This document shows positions 1 through 11,076 of a stretch of 64,000 nucleotides of DNA, piece after piece; position 1 is the stretch's first letter; each line of letters begins with the position of its first letter. The notes under the pieces were generated by a model, which worked only from the letters and a program-made list of their open reading frames with translations, ran no database searches and was not told where the DNA came from. Origin of the DNA: Paenibacillus sp. D2_2 (lineage in GTDB: Bacteria; Bacillota; Bacilli; Paenibacillales; Paenibacillaceae); NCBI RefSeq assembly GCF_031199965.1, contig NZ_CP133605.1, forward strand, positions 67,501 through 131,500, given 5' to 3'. The position numbers and the translations under genes are program-made.

Positions 1-1694
<1,694 letters not shown>

Positions 1695-1757
1695 TATTAA
1701 AATGCAAATGTAGTTTCGTATCCAGTTTTCAAGGATTAACCTTGAATTTATGGCTTT

Positions 1758-1849
1758 GGAGAGATACCCAAGTGGCTATAAGGGGACCCTCTGCTAAGGG
1801 GTTAGACTGCGTAAGCGGTGCGAGGGTTCGAATCCCTCTCTCTCCGCCA
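1758..1849 (+). tRNA. tRNA-Ser (anticodon GCT)
   Basis: Seven-base-pair acceptor stem GGAGAGA/TCTCTCC, GCT anticodon in the loop CTGCTAA, long variable arm as expected for a class II tRNA, GGTTCGAATCC T-arm, and an encoded CCA end. It lies about 60 bases after the 23S gene and heads an eight-tRNA cluster in the same direction. Confidence 0.95.
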
Positions 1850-1882
1850 TTTCTATACAAGCTATAAATATATAATTAATGT

Positions 1883-1959
1883 GGCGGTGTAGCTCAGCTG
1901 GCTAGAGCGTACGGTTCATACCCGTGAGGTCGGGGGTTCGATTCCCTTCGCCGCTACCA
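1883..1959 (+). tRNA. tRNA-Met (anticodon CAT)
   Basis: Cloverleaf with D-arm GCTCAGCTGGCTAGAGC, anticodon loop TTCATAC, T-loop TTCGATT and encoded CCA. The acceptor closes with a G-U pair at position 1-72. The sequence resembles elongator rather than initiator tRNA-Met, because the GGG/CCC anticodon stem pairs of the initiator are missing. Confidence 0.93.
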
Positions 1960-1968
1960 TATTTACCT

Positions 1969-2044
1969 GGAGGCTTAGCTCAGCTGGGAGAGCATCTGCC
2001 TTACAAGCAGAGGGTCAGCGGTTCGATCCCGTTAGCCTCCACCA
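1969..2044 (+). tRNA. tRNA-Val (anticodon TAC)
   Basis: Acceptor GGAGGCT/AGCCTCC, anticodon loop CTTACAA with TAC, T-arm GGTTCGATCCC, encoded CCA; 76 nt. Confidence 0.95.
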
Positions 2045-2057
2045 TTTAACTTCATAT

Positions 2058-2133
<76 letters not shown>

Positions 2134-2148
2134 TTTGTTTCACAGCGC

Positions 2149-2225
2149 GGAGCCGTGGTGTAGAGGCCTAACATGCCTGCCTGTCACGCAGGAGACCGCG
2201 GGTTCGAATCCCGTCGGCTCCGCCA
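2149..2225 (+). tRNA. tRNA-Asp (anticodon GTC)
   Basis: Acceptor GGAGCCG/CGGCTCC, anticodon stem-loop GCCTGTCACGC with GTC, T-arm GGGTTCGAATCCC, encoded CCA; 77 nt. Confidence 0.95.
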
Positions 2226-2306
2226 TTTAATTCAATGCATGTTTCCACAATGAAGTGGGAAAGTTATCAATACTTACCCCTTTATTTTTTTGACCAAATT
2301 ACATAT

Positions 2307-2379
<73 letters not shown>

Positions 2380-2419
2380 CTTTTGTAAGTTTCAGGACAA
2401 GCCTGAAGCTCACATATAT

Positions 2420-2504
2420 GGAGGCTTAGTGAAGTGGCTAAACACGGCAGACTGTAAATCTGCTCTCTACGAGTTCGGTGGTTCGAATCCATCAGCCTCC
2501 ACCA
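2420..2504 (+). tRNA. tRNA-Tyr (anticodon GTA)
   Basis: Class II tRNA of 85 nt with acceptor GGAGGCT/AGCCTCC, anticodon loop CTGTAAA with GTA, a long variable arm, T-arm GGTTCGAATCC and encoded CCA. Confidence 0.95.
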
Positions 2505-2511
2505 TTTATTT

Positions 2512-2584
2512 GAGCCATTAGCTCAGTTGGTAGAGCACCTGACTTTTAATCAGGGTGTCGAAGGTTCGAGTCCTTCATGGCTCA
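2512..2584 (+). tRNA. tRNA-Lys (anticodon TTT)
   Basis: Acceptor GAGCCAT/ATGGCTC, anticodon loop CTTTTAA with TTT, T-arm GGTTCGAGTCC, discriminator A. CCA is not encoded (ATCT follows). It is the last gene of the rRNA-tRNA unit and is followed at once by a terminator. Confidence 0.94.
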
Positions 2585-2594
2585 TCTCAACAAG

Positions 2595-2637
2595 AACCCT
2601 TTCCAAGTAGTAAGTTACTACTCGGAAAGGGTTTTTC
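2595..2637 (+). terminator. Rho-independent terminator of the rRNA-tRNA unit
   Basis: Stem AACCCTTTCC/GGAAAGGGTT with an inner GTAGTAA/TTACTAC stem, followed by a run of T. It begins ten bases after tRNA-Lys and closes the 23S-tRNA transcription unit. Confidence 0.9.
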
Positions 2638-2802
2638 TTCATATCCATCTCTACATTCGTTTTTCTTGCATATCAAGCATAAGATTCGGCAATATTGAGT
2701 TTTGTGATTTCAATGATAAACTGGAGAAAATTTTTGTGGCCTTGTTTGTGATACAATAAATTCATACAATCAAAACCTATAGATCAGAGAGGCAACTTAG
2801 CT

Positions 2803-3909
2803 ATGGATATTAAAGAGCTGAAGCGACAGTTAGAAGAGATTATAGGATCATCCTTATCTTTATTAGAGATGGATCAAGAGAATTGGACTGGCTTAGTAAA
2901 TGACAAGAGCTTGGATCAACCTTCTTCCGGGATGACTGAGTTGCACGACCAGCCTCGATGGCTATGGAAAACTGATTCTTCCAAGGTTTATGTTTTTGAG
3001 TCCGAAACTCCATTGACTGAACGGGAAATTAGATTGATCGACCTTCTACTGTCTGCGAACCGTGAGAAGTCGAATCATCATCCCTATCCCTCAAAACGAG
3101 ATGAGGAATCCCGCAGTATAGAGCTGGGCAAATGGCTGCAAGAGCAAATTAATAGCGGTAATATACAGAATACTGTTCCAGATGATATGGCGATGAAGCC
3201 CAAGCTGACGGAAAATTTATTCCCTTTCCTGTTGAGCTCTGAGGATCGTACGAATCAGGAAGTACCATTTTCCAAGCTATATAAATTGCTTCGCAGTTAT
3301 TTTGGGGGTGAGGTTGTTCTCGTTCCCATGACTAAGTCATGGCTTGTTTTGGTTCGGGAGGAGCTGCTGCTGGATGTACAGGATGAGAGCAATGAGGGGA
3401 TTGAGACAGAACGTGATATGTTAGGTGCTCTTTGTCAGGGTTTGTATGAGCTGATTGCCAATGAATGGGGTGGAGGAGGATTCCGCTTAGCTGTAGGGGA
3501 CAAACAGATCAGCCAGGAGCACCTTTTACCGACGTTGATCGCTTTACGGGAGACACTATTGCTTGGGCGGATCTTTCAGGTATCAGAGCATATCCACCTG
3601 CCTTGGGATTTGGAACTCGAACGACTTATCTATCACATACCGGATGATCGGCGGCAACAATTCATAGAGGAGAATGGGGTCAACTCCCATCTGCTAGAGG
3701 ATGAAGAGACGCTGGTTACACTGGAGACCTTCTTTCAACTGGATTGTAATGTAAGCGAGACAGCAAAGCGCTTGTATATACATCGTAACACTTTACTGTA
3801 CCGGCTTGATAAGTTCAAACAGGAGACCGGGCTTGATGTTAGGAGCTTTCAGAATGCGGTTTTGGTCAAGCTCAGAATCCTATTGTATAAAGTTACGAAA
3901 AGGCTTTAA
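2803..3909 (+). CDS. PucR/CdaR-type helix-turn-helix transcriptional regulator
   Basis: A 368-residue cytoplasmic protein. The last ~60 residues (AKRLYIHRNTLLYRLDKF...) match the C-terminal HTH of the PucR family (HTH_30), and the middle (about 140-290) looks like the GGDEF-like ligand domain that precedes it in CdaR-type activators. The N-terminal ~130 residues are not recognisable. The start is ATG after GAGAGG. It lies 125 bases upstream of ugpC in the same direction with its own short leader between them, so it is a candidate regulator of that gene; this is inference from position. The ligand is unknown; PucR relatives respond to purine breakdown products, sugar acids or amino acids. Confidence 0.8.
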   Translation: MDIKELKRQLEEIIGSSLSLLEMDQENWTGLVNDKSLDQPSSGMTELHDQPRWLWKTDSSKVYVFESETPLTEREIRLIDLLLSANREKSNHHPYPSKRDEESRSIELGKWLQEQINSGNIQNTVPDDMAMKPKLTENLFPFLLSSEDRTNQEVPFSKLYKLLRSYFGGEVVLVPMTKSWLVLVREELLLDVQDESNEGIETERDMLGALCQGLYELIANEWGGGGFRLAVGDKQISQEHLLPTLIALRETLLLGRIFQVSEHIHLPWDLELERLIYHIPDDRRQQFIEENGVNSHLLEDEETLVTLETFFQLDCNVSETAKRLYIHRNTLLYRLDKFKQETGLDVRSFQNAVLVKLRILLYKVTKRL

Positions 3910-4034
3910 TATTTTTGTGCAGTTTGTGGATGGCAGTTTGTTAGGCTTATAGGTTACTATATATACAGAAGTTGTATCCGATTACATTTAAGCAAAGATA
4001 GTTCATAAATCATTTATTATTAGGAGGAAATCAC

Positions 4035-5156
4035 ATGGCAGGCGTACGCTTAGAACACATTTTCAAGAAATATGCAGGTGCTGATAAAGCAACCGTTATG
4101 GACGTTAACCTTGATATCGCAGATAAGGAGTTCCTCGTACTCGTAGGTCCTTCCGGTTGTGGTAAATCTACAACTCTTCGTATGATCGCTGGTCTTGAAG
4201 AAATTACAGAAGGTAAATTGTATATCGGCGACCGCGTCGTGAATGACGTAGCTCCGAAAGACCGTGACATCGCGATGGTATTCCAATCCTACGCTTTGTA
4301 TCCACATATGAACGTGTATCAAAACATGGCGTTCGGTTTGAAACTTCGTAAAGTGAAGAAGGATGAAATCGATCAACGTGTACGCGAAGCTGCTAAGATC
4401 CTCGACATCGAGCATTTGCTTGATCGTAAACCAAAAGCTCTTTCCGGTGGTCAACGTCAACGGGTTGCCTTGGGCCGCGCTATTGTCCGCGATCCTCAAG
4501 TGTTCCTCATGGACGAACCTCTTTCCAACTTGGACGCTAAACTTCGTGGTCAGATGCGTGCGGAGATTACAAAGCTGGTTAAACGTTTGGAAACCACTTG
4601 CATTTACGTAACACATGACCAAATCGAGGCTATGACAATGGGTGACCGTATCGTTGTTATGCACGACGGTATCATTCAACAAGCTGCTTCTCCGGAAGAA
4701 TTGTATAACCAACCAAACAACATTTTCGTAGCTGGATTTATCGGTTCCCCTACGATGAACTTTGTGAATGGTACATTGTCTGAAGAAGGCGGAGAAATTC
4801 GCTTCAAGACTTCTAACCTGAACGTAGTAGTTCCACAAGGTAAAGCTACAGTATTGAAGGACAAAGGATATGTAGGCAAAGAAGTAATCATGGGTATTCG
4901 TCCTGAGGACATTCATGAAGAGCCAGTATTCCTGGAAGCTTCTCCACACACTGCACTCTCTGCAGACGTATATTTGACAGAGAACCTTGGTCACGAAATG
5001 CAATTGTACTTGAACGGTGTAGGTACCTCTTCCTTGATCGCTCGCGTTGACGGTCGTTCCAACACTCGTGAAGGTGACAAGGTTAAACTTGCTATCGATA
5101 TGAACAAAATTCATATCTTTGACAAAGAAACTGAAAAGAACGTTTTCTATAACTAA
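4035..5156 (+). CDS. ugpC: Sugar ABC transporter ATP-binding subunit, UgpC/MsmX type
   Basis: A 373-residue ABC ATPase of the MalK/UgpC/MsmX class. Walker [10 protein letters not shown] is at about 38-46, the signature [14 protein letters not shown] near 135, Walker [12 protein letters not shown] near 155, then the switch histidine in VTHDQ. The C-terminal third is the TOBE/regulatory domain. It stands alone, with no permease or binding protein beside it, as MsmX does in Bacillus, where it energises several sugar importers. Codon use is strongly biased to gct, cgt, act and gta as in gapA and pgk of this window, which suggests high expression. Start is ATG with AGGAGG eight bases upstream. Symbol msmX would be equally fitting. 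Confidence 0.93.
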   Translation: MAGVRLEHIFKKYAGADKATVMDVNLDIADKEFLVLVGPSGCGKSTTLRMIAGLEEITEGKLYIGDRVVNDVAPKDRDIAMVFQSYALYPHMNVYQNMAFGLKLRKVKKDEIDQRVREAAKILDIEHLLDRKPKALSGGQRQRVALGRAIVRDPQVFLMDEPLSNLDAKLRGQMRAEITKLVKRLETTCIYVTHDQIEAMTMGDRIVVMHDGIIQQAASPEELYNQPNNIFVAGFIGSPTMNFVNGTLSEEGGEIRFKTSNLNVVVPQGKATVLKDKGYVGKEVIMGIRPEDIHEEPVFLEASPHTALSADVYLTENLGHEMQLYLNGVGTSSLIARVDGRSNTREGDKVKLAIDMNKIHIFDKETEKNVFYN

Positions 5157-5199
5157 TTCTTTTATGCATATGGTAATCCTCGGATTATCCCTCAAAGAG

Positions 5200-5221
5200 C
5201 CGTCCCTCGGGACGGTTTTTT
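5200..5221 (+). terminator. Terminator after ugpC
   Basis: Perfect seven-pair stem CCGTCCC/GGGACGG with a two-base loop, followed by TTTTTT. It separates the solo ATPase gene from the hprK operon. Confidence 0.93.
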
Positions 5222-5402
5222 GTTTATAGAGCGAGGTCAATCCGTAGCTGTGATTGATTTACGAGGCGTTTTCATTTACGATGAATACATTAGCACGGTA
5301 TAAATTGGTTTTTGTTGACAGCTTAACATAATCGATAGGTATCCTGTTCAAAGATGTAAATACACTTTGGCGTCGGATGGCTGGTAGGAAAGGAAGAACA
5401 CC

Positions 5403-6344
5403 ATGGCAAAAAAAGTTAAGGTATCGGAATTGGTGGGTCAATTTGGACTTGAGGTCATTTCCGGTGAACAAGGGCTGAAACGTGTGATCACGGTTGACGA
5501 TCTATATCGTCCGGGTCTGGAAATGGCTGGTTATTTTGAATATCATCCACCAGAACGCGTACAAATCTTAGGCAAGACCGAATTAGCATTTTATGAGACA
5601 TTGACAATGGAGCAGCGTCGGGAACGGATGAAGCTGCTGTGCAGCAGCGAGGAGACCCCATGTATTATTGTAACGAGAGCATGGGAGGTACCTGAGGAAT
5701 TGATCGAGATCAGTGCGGAGAAGAATCTTCCGGTACTGCGCAGTAGTATGGCTACGACAATTCTGTCCAGCCGTATTACGAGCTTCCTGGAGAAGAAGCT
5801 GGCTCCTACGGCCACAATTCATGGCGTATTGGTTGACGTGTATGGTGTAGGAATGCTTATTACAGGTAGCAGTGGGATCGGGAAGAGCGAGACGGCGCTT
5901 GAGCTGGTAAAACGCGGTCATCGTCTGATTGCCGATGATGCGGTAGAAATCCGCCAGACATCGGACAATCAGCTACATGGTACAGCTCCTGAATTGATTC
6001 GTCACCTGCTTGAAATTCGAGGCGTAGGTATTATTAATGTTATGACGCTATTTGGCGCAGGGGCGATCCGCAACAATAAGAGAATTACACTCGTCGTCAA
6101 GCTTGAGGCCTGGCAGCAAGAGAAGCAGTATGATCGGCTGGGACTAGATGAAGAGACGACGCGCATCATCGATACCGACGTACCATTAGTAACGATCCCT
6201 GTTCGTCCAGGGCGTAACCTTGCAGTCATTATCGAAGTAGCAGCGATGAATTTCCGCTTGAAGCGGATGGGCTATAATGCAGCCTTGCAATTTACATCGA
6301 AGCTAACAGAGACGATTGCCGAAGATATCGATGATTTAGATTAG
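5403..6344 (+). CDS. hprK: HPr kinase/phosphorylase
   Basis: A 313-residue protein that phosphorylates HPr (and Crh) on Ser46 and reverses the reaction, the central switch of carbon catabolite control in Firmicutes. The P-loop GSSGIGKS is at 155-162 and the family signature [10 protein letters not shown] starts at 204; the N-terminal half is the usual hexamer-forming domain. Start is ATG with GGAAAGGAAG upstream. A perfect TTGACA hexamer lies at 5315-5320, but no convincing -10 box is seen at the right distance. It is the first gene of the hprK-lgt-ppaX-yvoF unit, the same order as in Bacillus subtilis. Confidence 0.97.
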   Translation: MAKKVKVSELVGQFGLEVISGEQGLKRVITVDDLYRPGLEMAGYFEYHPPERVQILGKTELAFYETLTMEQRRERMKLLCSSEETPCIIVTRAWEVPEELIEISAEKNLPVLRSSMATTILSSRITSFLEKKLAPTATIHGVLVDVYGVGMLITGSSGIGKSETALELVKRGHRLIADDAVEIRQTSDNQLHGTAPELIRHLLEIRGVGIINVMTLFGAGAIRNNKRITLVVKLEAWQQEKQYDRLGLDEETTRIIDTDVPLVTIPVRPGRNLAVIIEVAAMNFRLKRMGYNAALQFTSKLTETIAEDIDDLD

Positions 6345-6355
6345 GAGCGTGAACG

Positions 6356-7411
6356 ATGGGTACCTTGTTATTGAACCCGATAGCCTTCTCTATCGGTCCT
6401 TTGGCAGTGCATTGGTATGGTTTGATCTTGGGAACAGGTGCACTAATGGGTTTGCTCTTCGCTATATGGGAAGGCAAGAGATTTAAAATCCCACAGGAAT
6501 TCTTTATGGACTTGCTTCTGTTCGGCGTTCCATCTGCAATCGTAGGGGCAAGGATTTATTTCGTCGCCTTTAAGTGGGAAGATTATAAGAATAATCTATG
6601 GGATGTCTTTAAGATCTGGAACGGTGGCATAGCTATCTATGGAGCGCTTATAGGAGCTATTATTTGCGCCATGATCTTCGTGAAGAAACGCGGTTATAAC
6701 TTCTGGCGAATAGCGGATATTTGCGCACCGTCACTTCTCGTCGGTCAGTTGATCGGTCGTTGGGGAAATTTCGTTAACCAAGAAGCGTACGGTGGCGAGA
6801 CAACGGAGACATTCCTGAGAGATTATCTACACTTGCCTTCATTTATTGTGAATCAAATGAATGTGGAGGGTATTTTCCGCCATCCGACTTTCCTATATGA
6901 ATCGGTGTGGAACTTCGTAGGATTGCTCCTACTTTTAGTCTTGCGTAGACGCAAATTTCTACGTGCCGGAGAACTATTCTGTTCCTATTTCATATGGTAT
7001 TCGATCGGCCGTTTCTTCATTGAGGCACTGCGTACGGATAGCCTGGCCTTCCAAGGCGCCGCTTGGCTGGCATCATTTGTGAATGGTCTGTGGGCACCGA
7101 TGCAATGGATCGGATTTGAACAGGGATACCTGGCACCGTCATATGGGAATGTGCGGATATCGCAATTGTTGGCCCTTCTGATTGTAGTCGCTGCGGTCTT
7201 ATTCATAATTGTAAGACGCAAGACGATTCCGAATTTGCCGCATTATCTCGATCCGATTGTATCGACTAAGGCTACGGGAATCGATAGCGCTACCCTGCAA
7301 ATGCCTGCTCCAGCGGCTAAAACTGCTGCTGAGCAAGACAACAGTACAACCTCGGCTGAGGAAGCAAAGCCGCTACCTGAGCCGGACAGTACGGAGGATA
7401 AAAAGGAGTAA
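6356..7411 (+). CDS. lgt: Prolipoprotein diacylglyceryl transferase
   Basis: A 351-residue integral membrane enzyme that moves diacylglycerol from phosphatidylglycerol to the lipobox cysteine of prolipoproteins. The Lgt signature GRWGNFVNQEAYG begins at residue 134. Multiple hydrophobic segments run through residues 10-285. The last ~65 residues form a hydrophilic tail rich in Ala, Glu and Asp that is longer than in most Lgt proteins. It starts 11 bases after hprK with ATG and GGAGCG. Likely clients in this window are the two lipobox-containing binding proteins (potD-like and the LplA-type protein). Confidence 0.96.
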   Translation: MGTLLLNPIAFSIGPLAVHWYGLILGTGALMGLLFAIWEGKRFKIPQEFFMDLLLFGVPSAIVGARIYFVAFKWEDYKNNLWDVFKIWNGGIAIYGALIGAIICAMIFVKKRGYNFWRIADICAPSLLVGQLIGRWGNFVNQEAYGGETTETFLRDYLHLPSFIVNQMNVEGIFRHPTFLYESVWNFVGLLLLLVLRRRKFLRAGELFCSYFIWYSIGRFFIEALRTDSLAFQGAAWLASFVNGLWAPMQWIGFEQGYLAPSYGNVRISQLLALLIVVAAVLFIIVRRKTIPNLPHYLDPIVSTKATGIDSATLQMPAPAAKTAAEQDNSTTSAEEAKPLPEPDSTEDKKE

Positions 7412-7420
7412 ATAGACTGC

Positions 7421-8071
7421 ATGATACGCACAGTGTTATTTGATTTGGATGGAACGATCGTAGATACAAATGAGTTGATTATTACTACTTTTATGCATGT
7501 GATTGACAAACATATGGACAAGCCCTATACGCGTGAACAGATTATTCCCTACATGGGCATGACGCTGGAAGAACAATTGCAGATATTTTCAGGTCAAGAG
7601 GATGTAGCCCATATGGTGAAGGAATATCGTTCTTATAACAATGAACGTCATGATGAATTGGTACGAGAATTTCCTCATGTCCTAGAAGTCATTCGCGCGA
7701 TGCATGAGAACGGGATTAAGCTCGGCGTAGTGACGACGAAGATTCGGCTCACGGCGATGCGGGCTCTCGAGCTATTTGGTCTTAGACCGTATATGGATGT
7801 GATTATTACCGTTGAGGATGTGCAGCATCCTAAGCCACATGCGGAACCGATCCTGACGGCGATGGACCAATTGAATGCGGACCCAGCTAGCACGTTGATG
7901 GTCGGAGATAGTGCAGCCGATCTGAAGTCCGCCCAGGCGGCAGGCGTGCGCTCCGCTGCAGTAGCTTGGTCGCTAAAGGGCGCTGAGGAGCTACAAAAGT
8001 ATAATCCAGATTATATCCTTAATGACATGACCGATCTATATGATCTTGTCGGGATGGGAGCCAATAAATAA
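7421..8071 (+). CDS. ppaX: Pyrophosphatase PpaX (HAD family)
   Basis: A 216-residue HAD hydrolase. Motif I FDLDGTIVDT (Asp8, Asp10) is at the N-terminus, motif II TTK near 107, and motif IV VGDSAADLKSAQAAG near 162. In Bacillus PpaX hydrolyses the pyrophosphate made by HPrK/P when it dephosphorylates P-Ser-HPr, and the gene sits in the same operon; both facts match here. Start ATG with AAAAGGAG twelve bases upstream. Confidence 0.93.
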   Translation: MIRTVLFDLDGTIVDTNELIITTFMHVIDKHMDKPYTREQIIPYMGMTLEEQLQIFSGQEDVAHMVKEYRSYNNERHDELVREFPHVLEVIRAMHENGIKLGVVTTKIRLTAMRALELFGLRPYMDVIITVEDVQHPKPHAEPILTAMDQLNADPASTLMVGDSAADLKSAQAAGVRSAAVAWSLKGAEELQKYNPDYILNDMTDLYDLVGMGANK

Positions 8072-8590
8072 GTGAGGAAAGTGGAGCGTTATCCAGTGAA
8101 CGGTCCGAATGCGCTATGGCAGATCTATCGGACGGTAAGCCCCTGGAAGGGCGTGAAAAACTTCATCTTCATACAAATCGCTAGATATTGTCCGATCTTG
8201 TCGCTGAAGAACTGGATTTATCGCCATATTCTCGGGATGAAGGTTGGAGAACATACGGCCTTTGGCCTGATGGTTATGGTGGATGTCTTCTTCCCGGAGA
8301 AGCTGACAATCGGTCGTAATTCGATTATCGGTTATAATACGACAATCCTAGCCCATGAATATTTGATTCGCGAGTATCGCCTCGGAGAAGTTCATATTGG
8401 CGACGAAGTGATGATTGGGGCCAACTCGACGATTTTACCGGGAGTAACGATTGGGGATGGTGCGGTTGTTGCAGCCGGTTCGGTGGTTCACAAGGATGTA
8501 GCGCCCGGAGCCTTCGTAGGTGGGAATCCAATGCGTGAAATAGAGCGTAAAAGCCCGGAGGGAGTCCGCGAATCGGCTGGTCAGGAATAA
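8072..8590 (+). CDS. Acyltransferase of the left-handed beta-helix family (YvoF-like)
   Basis: A 172-residue protein with hexapeptide repeats in the C-terminal half (IGRNSIIGYNTTIL, IGDEVMIGANSTILPGVTIGDGAVVAAGSVV), the trimeric left-handed beta-helix fold of maltose/galactoside O-acetyltransferases. The start is GTG, which follows the ppaX stop codon directly, so translation is likely coupled. Position after ppaX matches B. subtilis yvoF. The acceptor substrate is unknown. Confidence 0.85.
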   Translation: MRKVERYPVNGPNALWQIYRTVSPWKGVKNFIFIQIARYCPILSLKNWIYRHILGMKVGEHTAFGLMVMVDVFFPEKLTIGRNSIIGYNTTILAHEYLIREYRLGEVHIGDEVMIGANSTILPGVTIGDGAVVAAGSVVHKDVAPGAFVGGNPMREIERKSPEGVRESAGQE

Positions 8591-8605
8591 AATAAATAGG
8601 CAATT

Positions 8606-8642
8606 GGAGCAACCTGGACAGGTGTTCTAGTTGCTTTTTTTT
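8606..8642 (+). terminator. Terminator of the hprK-lgt-ppaX-yvoF unit
   Basis: Imperfect hairpin AGCAAC...GTTGCT with an interrupted inner stem, followed by a run of nine T. It lies 15 bases after the acyltransferase stop codon. Confidence 0.75.
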
Positions 8643-8796
8643 TATTTAAAATTATTAAGGGATGCATAGTAAGACAGGGCTGCTGAAAGGTGGGAAATAA
8701 GGTAATATTGCAAACGATCTCCCCAACTCGTCCTATATAAGGTATGATAATGAGTGGAATAAAACGATAGAAATATGATTACTGGGAGTTGATACA

Positions 8797-10017
8797 GTGA
8801 GTCAAAGCATCAAAAAGGAGAGACTGCCGCAACTTGATTTATTCAGGGCGATGGCTATCTTCTGTGTAATACAGGTTCACTCTTCATCATTTGCTACAGT
8901 GCAAGCCGTTAACTCATCAATCTTTTATTTTTACAATTGGATGAATATTTTCTTTAAGATTGGTACTCCGTGCTTTATTTTTCTGAGCAGTTTTGTCTTA
9001 TTTTATAATTATTATGATCGTCCCGTGAACAAGGAGCTAATCGGTCATTTTTATAAGAAACGTCTGACTTATATCATTCTTCCTTATATATTGGTGTCTT
9101 GTTGTTATTTTATATTGGTCCACTGGGATAATAGGCAGCTATTTAGCAACTCCAAGATGTACGAGCTGCAACAGCTTGGCATGAAGTTGATTACAGGAAC
9201 GTCCTATACTCATTTATACTTTGTATTTATCAGTATTCAGTTCTATATTTTGTTCCCGTTAGTGTTGTGGTTGTTTCAGTCGTTCCGGAAGAGCAAAATA
9301 CTACTTGCCTCGATCATACCTTTGGGTTTAGCGCTCCAATGGGGCTTCTATTTCTGGAACAAGTTCGATCTGCATATTCCTAACAAAGGAAGCTATGCGC
9401 CATCCTACATGGCCTACTATTTCATGGGTGCTGCGATAGCGATTTACTTCGGACATATCAAGGGCTGGCTTAAGAGCGACTGGAAGGATATGTCCGGCAA
9501 GCAGAAAATGTGGACCGGGCTGCTGTGGGCAAGCTGGTTGGCTGTTGCTTTTACCCATGTGCAAATTTGGTTCTCCTATCGTCAGCATTGGAGTAGTCCA
9601 AATTCGACATGGTTTGAAATGCTGTGGAATGTCCACACGCTGCTGTCGGCATTGGTGCTGATGCGAGCATCGTTCCTTATTCAACGGAGAGGTTCAGCAT
9701 TTTGGAATAAGGCGCTTACCCGATTAGGCGAGCTGTCCTTTGCTGTGTATCTGTTCCATCCGGTAGTTCTATTCTTCTATCGTAAATTGAGAGATCATTA
9801 TTCAATTCCAGGCGCTTCCGCGATGTACTTCCTGTACATTATCGGCGGTTCCGCTTGTGCTCTGGCTATCTCATGGTTATTTACGCAGTTCTGCTTCAGA
9901 AGGCTTCCGTTTGCATCCGTATTCCTCGGCAGTGTTCCATACTCATTAAAGAAAAAGAAGAAAACACCAGACACTCATCGTCCAGGTCAGGATCGTACGG
10001 TGAAGATGAATGGTTAA
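8797..10017 (+). CDS. Integral membrane acyltransferase, acyltransferase-3 family
   Basis: A 406-residue polytopic membrane protein. The opening LPQLDLFRAMAIFCVIQVHSSS is the characteristic start of acyltransferase-3 (OafA/NolL-type) proteins, with the RA and the H in the first two helices. About ten hydrophobic segments follow, and the tail is basic (KKKKKKTPD). These enzymes acylate extracellular polysaccharides, teichoic acids or similar polymers; the substrate here is not known. Start GTG with a weak GGGAG. It and the following LysE gene lie between yvoF and hisZ, where Bacillus has no genes, so they look like an insertion. Confidence 0.85.
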   Translation: MSQSIKKERLPQLDLFRAMAIFCVIQVHSSSFATVQAVNSSIFYFYNWMNIFFKIGTPCFIFLSSFVLFYNYYDRPVNKELIGHFYKKRLTYIILPYILVSCCYFILVHWDNRQLFSNSKMYELQQLGMKLITGTSYTHLYFVFISIQFYILFPLVLWLFQSFRKSKILLASIIPLGLALQWGFYFWNKFDLHIPNKGSYAPSYMAYYFMGAAIAIYFGHIKGWLKSDWKDMSGKQKMWTGLLWASWLAVAFTHVQIWFSYRQHWSSPNSTWFEMLWNVHTLLSALVLMRASFLIQRRGSAFWNKALTRLGELSFAVYLFHPVVLFFYRKLRDHYSIPGASAMYFLYIIGGSACALAISWLFTQFCFRRLPFASVFLGSVPYSLKKKKKTPDTHRPGQDRTVKMNG

Positions 10018-10074
10018 AAATTATAGCCGATTGGGATTTTTTATCAAGTCTAAAATGTAAAAAAGCTATGATCA

Positions 10075-10125
10075 AATAATGGGGTTACATATTATATATC
10101 AATAATAATATGTAACCCCATTATT
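10075..10125. terminator. Long bidirectional hairpin between convergent genes
   Basis: Nearly perfect stem of about 20 pairs, AATAATGGGGTTACATATTA paired with its complement after a short AT-rich loop, with T or A tracts on both sides. It sits between the acyltransferase and the convergent LysE gene and could terminate both. Confidence 0.85.
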
Positions 10126-10178
10126 GTTATAATCTATCGTTCTCCGCTAGTTGAGCGAAGTATGAATGTTTGCCTAAT

Positions 10179-10814
10179 TTATTGGGGTGCTTTCGTTCTA
10201 AGTAAATTTAATCCTAAACCGATAAATACCATCCCAGTTAGTTTGCTTAAATAGGCACCAATTCTTTGGTTCATACTTAGTTTCTTGGTGATAAAAGAGG
10301 AGAAATAAGCAATAAACAGACACCAAATTAATCCAGTGAACGAAAAGGTAAGCCCTAGAATGATGAATGGGATTGGACTAGAGACCTTTGTATCAATAAA
10401 TTGTGGAAGAAAAGATAGGAAGAATAAAGATACTTTAGGATTTGTAAGACTGGTCAGCATCCCTTGAATATATGTTTTTCTAAGGTTCTGTTGCTTATCT
10501 AATTCCGATGCACTGAAAGTTAAATTTGATTTATCCAATAACATTCTTATTCCTAGATAGACCAAATAAATAACACCAACTATTTTAATAATATTGAATA
10601 ATATGATCGATTTCGTAAGTATAATGGATAAACCAAACGCAACCAACAAAGTATGGATCAAAGAACCACTAATAATACCGAATACGGAATACATACCAGC
10701 TTTTCTACCTTGTGAAATACTTCTCCCAACAATATACATAGTGTCTGCGCCAGGAATTAGATTTAAGAGAATTCCTGAAAGCAAAAATACTTCGTAATTG
10801 ATTATTCCAAACAT
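10179..10814 (-). CDS. LysE/RhtB-family amino acid exporter
   Basis: A 211-residue inner membrane protein with about six hydrophobic segments. The N-terminus contains LLNLIPGADTMYIVGRS, the LysE-family GPxxx-type signature in helix 1-2, and the C-terminus GMVFIGLGLNLL is typical. The frame is open further upstream, but the start is placed at the ATG at 10814 because CGGGAG lies seven bases before it and the family begins there. It probably exports an amino acid or homoserine-lactone-like metabolite; the substrate is not readable. It is the only gene on this strand between the hprK unit and the his operon. Confidence 0.85.
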   Translation of the reverse strand: MFGIINYEVFLLSGILLNLIPGADTMYIVGRSISQGRKAGMYSVFGIISGSLIHTLLVAFGLSIILTKSIILFNIIKIVGVIYLVYLGIRMLLDKSNLTFSASELDKQQNLRKTYIQGMLTSLTNPKVSLFFLSFLPQFIDTKVSSPIPFIILGLTFSFTGLIWCLFIAYFSSFITKKLSMNQRIGAYLSKLTGMVFIGLGLNLLRTKAPQ

Positions 10815-11076
10815 GTTGCTACTCCCGCCTCCCCGCTGTGAATATACAAAGGGAAAATTGTAATCTAGAAAAAAACTCATGTCAATATTGATGAAAATAA
10901 CGTTATGATCTTTGCATCCTTACTGATATGGACAAGCTTTAGTCACCGTTGACGGTTCAAGTGAGAGTATGTTAAGATATGCCATATTCTTTATTTTGGT
11001 AGTATGGTAGTACTTTAATGTGATAAAATGAATAAACTTATAATGGATGCATGTTAAGCGACGAGAGGTGAGGACA

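Noticed and set aside
4050-5240. A 396-codon open frame on the minus strand opposite ugpC
   Set aside because: It is the mirror of a gene with strong codon bias, has no ribosome site and yields a Phe/Cys/His-rich sequence with no domain. ugpC on the plus strand is unmistakable.
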